The notes below the pieces were generated by a model. That model was not told the origin of the DNA. It saw only the letters and a program-made list of their open reading frames with translations, and did not search any database. The translations under genes and the position numbers were made by a program. DNA of 64,000 bases from JAAXHB01 sp965214945 (GTDB lineage: Bacteria; Actinomycetota; Acidimicrobiia; Acidimicrobiales; Aldehydirespiratoraceae): contig OZ244029.1 of NCBI GenBank assembly GCA_965214945.1, forward strand, positions 2,046,001-2,110,000, given 5' to 3'. Of the stretch, positions 61,527 to 64,000 are shown in pieces. The stretch's first letter is position 1. The number at the start of each line of letters is the position of its first letter.

Positions 61527-62453
61527 TTACTTATCCCAGTGGGGCACCCATTCGCCGTCGAGGCGCATGTCGATGCCTGCGTCATCGGCGATGCGACGGG
61601 CGACGCACATCTCGCCCGCTTCCACACCATATCGCTGCGCCGCTCGCTCGAACGCTGACCTCGCGGCGGCGATCATCGGCAGATCCGTTGCGACGCCCGT
61701 CTCGAGTTGCTTCAGGAGCCGCAAGTCCTTGAGGCACAGCGCCAACTGAAACGAAGGGTCGTAGTGGCCGGCGAACACGCTGGGCGCGTCGTGGCGGGCA
61801 ACAAAGCTGTCGCCGACGCTGTTGCAGATCGCCTTCCACAGGGTCCGCAGATCCACGCCGTTGGCCACGCCGACCGCGAACGCTTCGCCCAACGCGGCGG
61901 CCGCTGTGAACCAGAGCTGATTGGTGACCAGCTTCGTCACAGTTCCAGCACCTAATCCGCCGCACTCGATCAACATGCCCAGTTGGCTCAGCGGCTCTCG
62001 CGCCCTTGCAATCGCCTCGCGGTCACCTCCCGCGAACAGCGTTAGCCGGCCCTGGCGAGCGCCGTCCACGGCCCCGGTGACCGGCGAATCGACCACGGCA
62101 ACTCCTTCAGGCGCGGTGGCGGCGAGCTCCCACAGCAGCTCGCGGCGGTTGGTTGTGAAGTCAACCCAAACCGAGCCGGGCCTCATCGCGGTCAGCGCGC
62201 CGCTCGGACCGGCCATCACAGCCTCGACAGCCGACGGCGTCGGCAATGAGGTCATCAAAAGGTCAGCGGATTCGGCGCATCTGCGCGCCGAATCGCCGCA
62301 GGCCGCGCCGGCCTCAACGGCAGCGGCGAGTGCCTTCGGGCTGAGGTCGTAACCGATCACGCGATACCCGGCTGCTGTAAGCCTGCGGCACATCGGCCCG
62401 CCCATAGTGCCCAATCCGATGAAGCCGATCATTTCCTCCGACGCCATCACCAT
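61527..62453 (-). CDS. 3-hydroxyisobutyrate dehydrogenase-family protein
   Basis: 308 residues of the beta-hydroxyacid dehydrogenase family. The NAD(P) motif is IGFIGLGTMGGPMCRRL, the substrate motif VVDSPVTGAVDGARQGRLTL, and the catalytic Lys in GAGTVTKLVTNQLW. Members act on 3-hydroxyisobutyrate, tartronate semialdehyde or gamma-hydroxybutyrate; with glycolate oxidase in the window, tartronate semialdehyde reduction is one option. GTG or ATG near 62453 is the start. It is transcribed away from valS. Confidence 0.9.
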   Translation of the reverse strand: MVMASEEMIGFIGLGTMGGPMCRRLTAAGYRVIGYDLSPKALAAAVEAGAACGDSARRCAESADLLMTSLPTPSAVEAVMAGPSGALTAMRPGSVWVDFTTNRRELLWELAATAPEGVAVVDSPVTGAVDGARQGRLTLFAGGDREAIARAREPLSQLGMLIECGGLGAGTVTKLVTNQLWFTAAAALGEAFAVGVANGVDLRTLWKAICNSVGDSFVARHDAPSVFAGHYDPSFQLALCLKDLRLLKQLETGVATDLPMIAAARSAFERAAQRYGVEAGEMCVARRIADDAGIDMRLDGEWVPHWDK

Positions 62454-62529
62454 GACTGTAAGCGGGCAGTAGGCCGGCTAGACATCTGGCGTGCGGCGCT
62501 GCGCGGTCAGGCGTTAGCGTTGCCCTCCG

Positions 62530-64000
62530 ATGCCCGCCGCCGAAGCTTCCGACCGCCCGATCCGAGCGGGGGTTCCGGAGCGCCCCGGTCTCAAGGGCCT
62601 GGAGGCCAAATGGGACGCAGTGTGGGAGCAGGGCGGCCTTTATCGCTTCGACGCGTCGCGCCGCCGCGAGGAAGTGTTCTCCATCGACACCCCCCCGCCC
62701 ACGGTGAGCGGCGCGCTGCACGTGGGCCACGTCTTCAGCTACACCCACACCGACACCGTGGCGCGCTATCAGCGGATGGCAGGCCGCGAGGTGTTCTACC
62801 CCATGGGCTGGGACGACAACGGACTGCCCACAGAGCGCCGAGTGCAGAACTACTACGGCGTCGTCTGCGACCCGTCGCTGCCATATGACGCGGCATTCGA
62901 GCCCCCGCCCGACGCGGGCCGCCCCAAAGCTCTCCGACGACGTGAGCCGATCGCGGTCAGCCGCCCCAACTTCATCGAGCTGTGTGAGCAGCTAACCAAA
63001 AACGACGAGCAGGTCTTCGAGAGCCTGTTCCGCCGCATCGGGCTGTCGGTGGACTGGACGCGCACCTACTCCACGATCGACGCGCACTGCCGCCGCGTGT
63101 CGCAGGTCGCGTTCTTGGACAACCTGGAGCGCGGCGAGGCCTACCAGGTGGAGGCGCCGTCGCTGTGGGACGTGACCTTTCAGACGGCCGTCGCGCAAGC
63201 CGAGCTCGACGACGTGGAGGTCGACGGCGCCTATCACCGGTTGCGCTTCAGGGGAGCCGACGGCGCGCCCGACGTGTGGATCGACACCACCCGTCCGGAG
63301 CTGGTCCCGGCCTGTGTCGCCCTGGTGGCCCATCCCGACGACGACCGCTACAGGCCGATGTTCGGCAGCGCGGTGCGAACCCCGGTGTTCGACGTGAAGG
63401 TGCCGGTGCTGGCACACGGCCTAGCGGAGCCCGACAAGGGCACCGGCATTGCCATGATCTGCACGTTCGGCGACACTGCCGACGTCACGTGGTGGCGTGA
63501 GCTGGATCTGCCGGTGCGCACCGTGATCGGGCGCGATGGGCGGCTGGACGCGCAGCCTCCCGAAGCTGTTGTCTCGCGGCAAGGCCGGGCCGCCTATGTC
63601 CGACTTGCGGGAAAGACCGCTCAGTCGGCGCGCTCAGAGATCGCAGCGGTCTTCGCCGAGGCGGGTGAGATGGACGGAGAGCCGCGTCCCATCAAACACC
63701 GGGTGAAGTTCTTCGAGAAGGGCGACCGGCCACTGGAGATCGTGTCCAGCAGGCAGTGGTACATACGCAACGGCGGGCGCGACCCGCTGCTGCGACAAGC
63801 GCTGATCGACCGAGGCAAACATATGAACTGGGTGCCCGGCTACATGCGGGCGCGGTACGAGAGCTGGGTCGCGGGGCTGAAGGGCGACTGGCTGATCAGC
63901 CGCCAGCGCTTCTTCGGGGTGCCGATTCCCCTGTGGTATCGCCTCGACGCCGACGGCGAGCCCGAGTGGGCCGACCCGATCCGACCCGATCCGACCCGGC
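62530..64000 (+). CDS. valS: Valyl-tRNA synthetase, N-terminal part (runs off the window)
   Basis: At least 490 residues from ATG 62530. The class I HIGH-type motif lies in TPPPTVSGALHVGHVFSYTH near residue 65, followed by FYPMGWDDNGLPTERRVQNYYG, the CP1 editing domain with VWIDTTRPELVPACVALVAHPDD (the TTRPE signature), and WLISRQRFFGVPIPLWY. The reading frame is open to the last base, so the KMSKS loop and anticodon domain are outside. The first 20 residues are Ala/Pro/Arg-rich, as in other actinobacterial ValS. The last 30 bp contain a 10-bp repeat. Confidence 0.95.
   Translation, partial: MPAAEASDRPIRAGVPERPGLKGLEAKWDAVWEQGGLYRFDASRRREEVFSIDTPPPTVSGALHVGHVFSYTHTDTVARYQRMAGREVFYPMGWDDNGLPTERRVQNYYGVVCDPSLPYDAAFEPPPDAGRPKALRRREPIAVSRPNFIELCEQLTKNDEQVFESLFRRIGLSVDWTRTYSTIDAHCRRVSQVAFLDNLERGEAYQVEAPSLWDVTFQTAVAQAELDDVEVDGAYHRLRFRGADGAPDVWIDTTRPELVPACVALVAHPDDDRYRPMFGSAVRTPVFDVKVPVLAHGLAEPDKGTGIAMICTFGDTADVTWWRELDLPVRTVIGRDGRLDAQPPEAVVSRQGRAAYVRLAGKTAQSARSEIAAVFAEAGEMDGEPRPIKHRVKFFEKGDRPLEIVSSRQWYIRNGGRDPLLRQALIDRGKHMNWVPGYMRARYESWVAGLKGDWLISRQRFFGVPIPLWYRLDADGEPEWADPIRPDPTR
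63971..63999 (+). repeat. 10-bp triplicate repeat at the window end, inside valS
   Basis: CCGACCCGAT occurs at 63971 and 63981, and CCGACCCGG follows at 63991. The period is not a multiple of three, so its effect on the valS frame cannot be judged without the next bases. Confidence 0.85.

Noticed and set aside
61367..61630. Upstream extension of the 2OG oxygenase
   Set aside because: It includes the duplicated spacer and overlaps the neighbouring gene; ATG 61366 gives a normal N-terminus.

Overview
The window is high-GC bacterial DNA packed with genes on both strands, with many GTG starts and 4-bp start/stop overlaps. The run infC-rpmI-rplT-trmH-pheS-pheT followed by argCJBDFRGH is the Actinomycetota arrangement. 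Together with the HemE/HemY pair, a DUF1844 gene beside infC, a PaaABCD-type oxygenase, a P450 and a FadD3-like ligase, this points to an actinobacterium. A lineage near Acidimicrobiia is likely, but that is inference from gene content, not phylogeny.

Layout. 1-8513 (+): a patatin-like fragment, then a tightly coupled run of hemE, hemY, a cyclase-like gene, lnt (split by a one-base frameshift), a GT4 glycosyltransferase, a methyltransferase and a six-hairpin/terpenoid-cyclase-fold protein. 8546-12154 (-): glycolate oxidase subunits GlcF, GlcE and GlcD. 12155-13803: a sparsely coded stretch with a small repeat-built coiled-coil membrane protein. 13804-19801 (+): paaA-paaD-paaB-paaC, a cytochrome P450 and an acyl-CoA synthetase. 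19786-31612: a one-carbon block. On (-) lie a dimethylglycine-dehydrogenase-like flavoprotein, etfB, etfA and an IclR regulator. Divergent on (+) lie fhs, a metF-like gene and a class II aldolase, then an AT-rich membrane-protein island, and folD on (-). A long palindrome sits between the divergent arms. 31801-40290: a DUF1015 gene, a hydantoinase operon (hyuA-hyuB-thrH-aminotransferase), a VOC protein and a 3-methyladenine glycosylase. 40294-55148 (-): arginine biosynthesis, phenylalanyl-tRNA synthetase, a TrmH-type methyltransferase, L20, L35 and IF-3 (apparent ATA start). 55305-64000: a DUF1844 gene, hisG, a cold-shock-like gene, mogA/moaB, a dienelactone hydrolase, tRNA-Glu and tRNA-Gln, a K+ channel, a second SpoU methyltransferase, a 2OG-Fe(II) oxygenase, a hydroxyisobutyrate-dehydrogenase-like gene and the 5' part of valS, which runs off the end.

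How the genes work together. The one-carbon block forms a plausible circuit. The DMGDH-like enzyme would remove N-methyl groups as methylene-THF and pass electrons to ETF. FolD, MetF and Fhs would then process the folate-bound carbon, with IclR as the likely regulator.

The most striking signal is structural. About twenty short direct or tandem duplications (9-36 bp units) are scattered through the second four-fifths of the window, and many sit exactly on start or stop codons (paaA, paaB, paaC, folD, argG, argH, argC, pheT, the cold-shock-like gene). At argG-argH, repeated copies of the start region create a ladder of mini-ORFs whose stops overlap the next start. At paaA, a 26-bp duplication appears to have cut the original N-terminus off into a separate mini-ORF. 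Duplications inside genes are mostly multiples of three. This looks like frequent slippage-type duplication filtered by selection.
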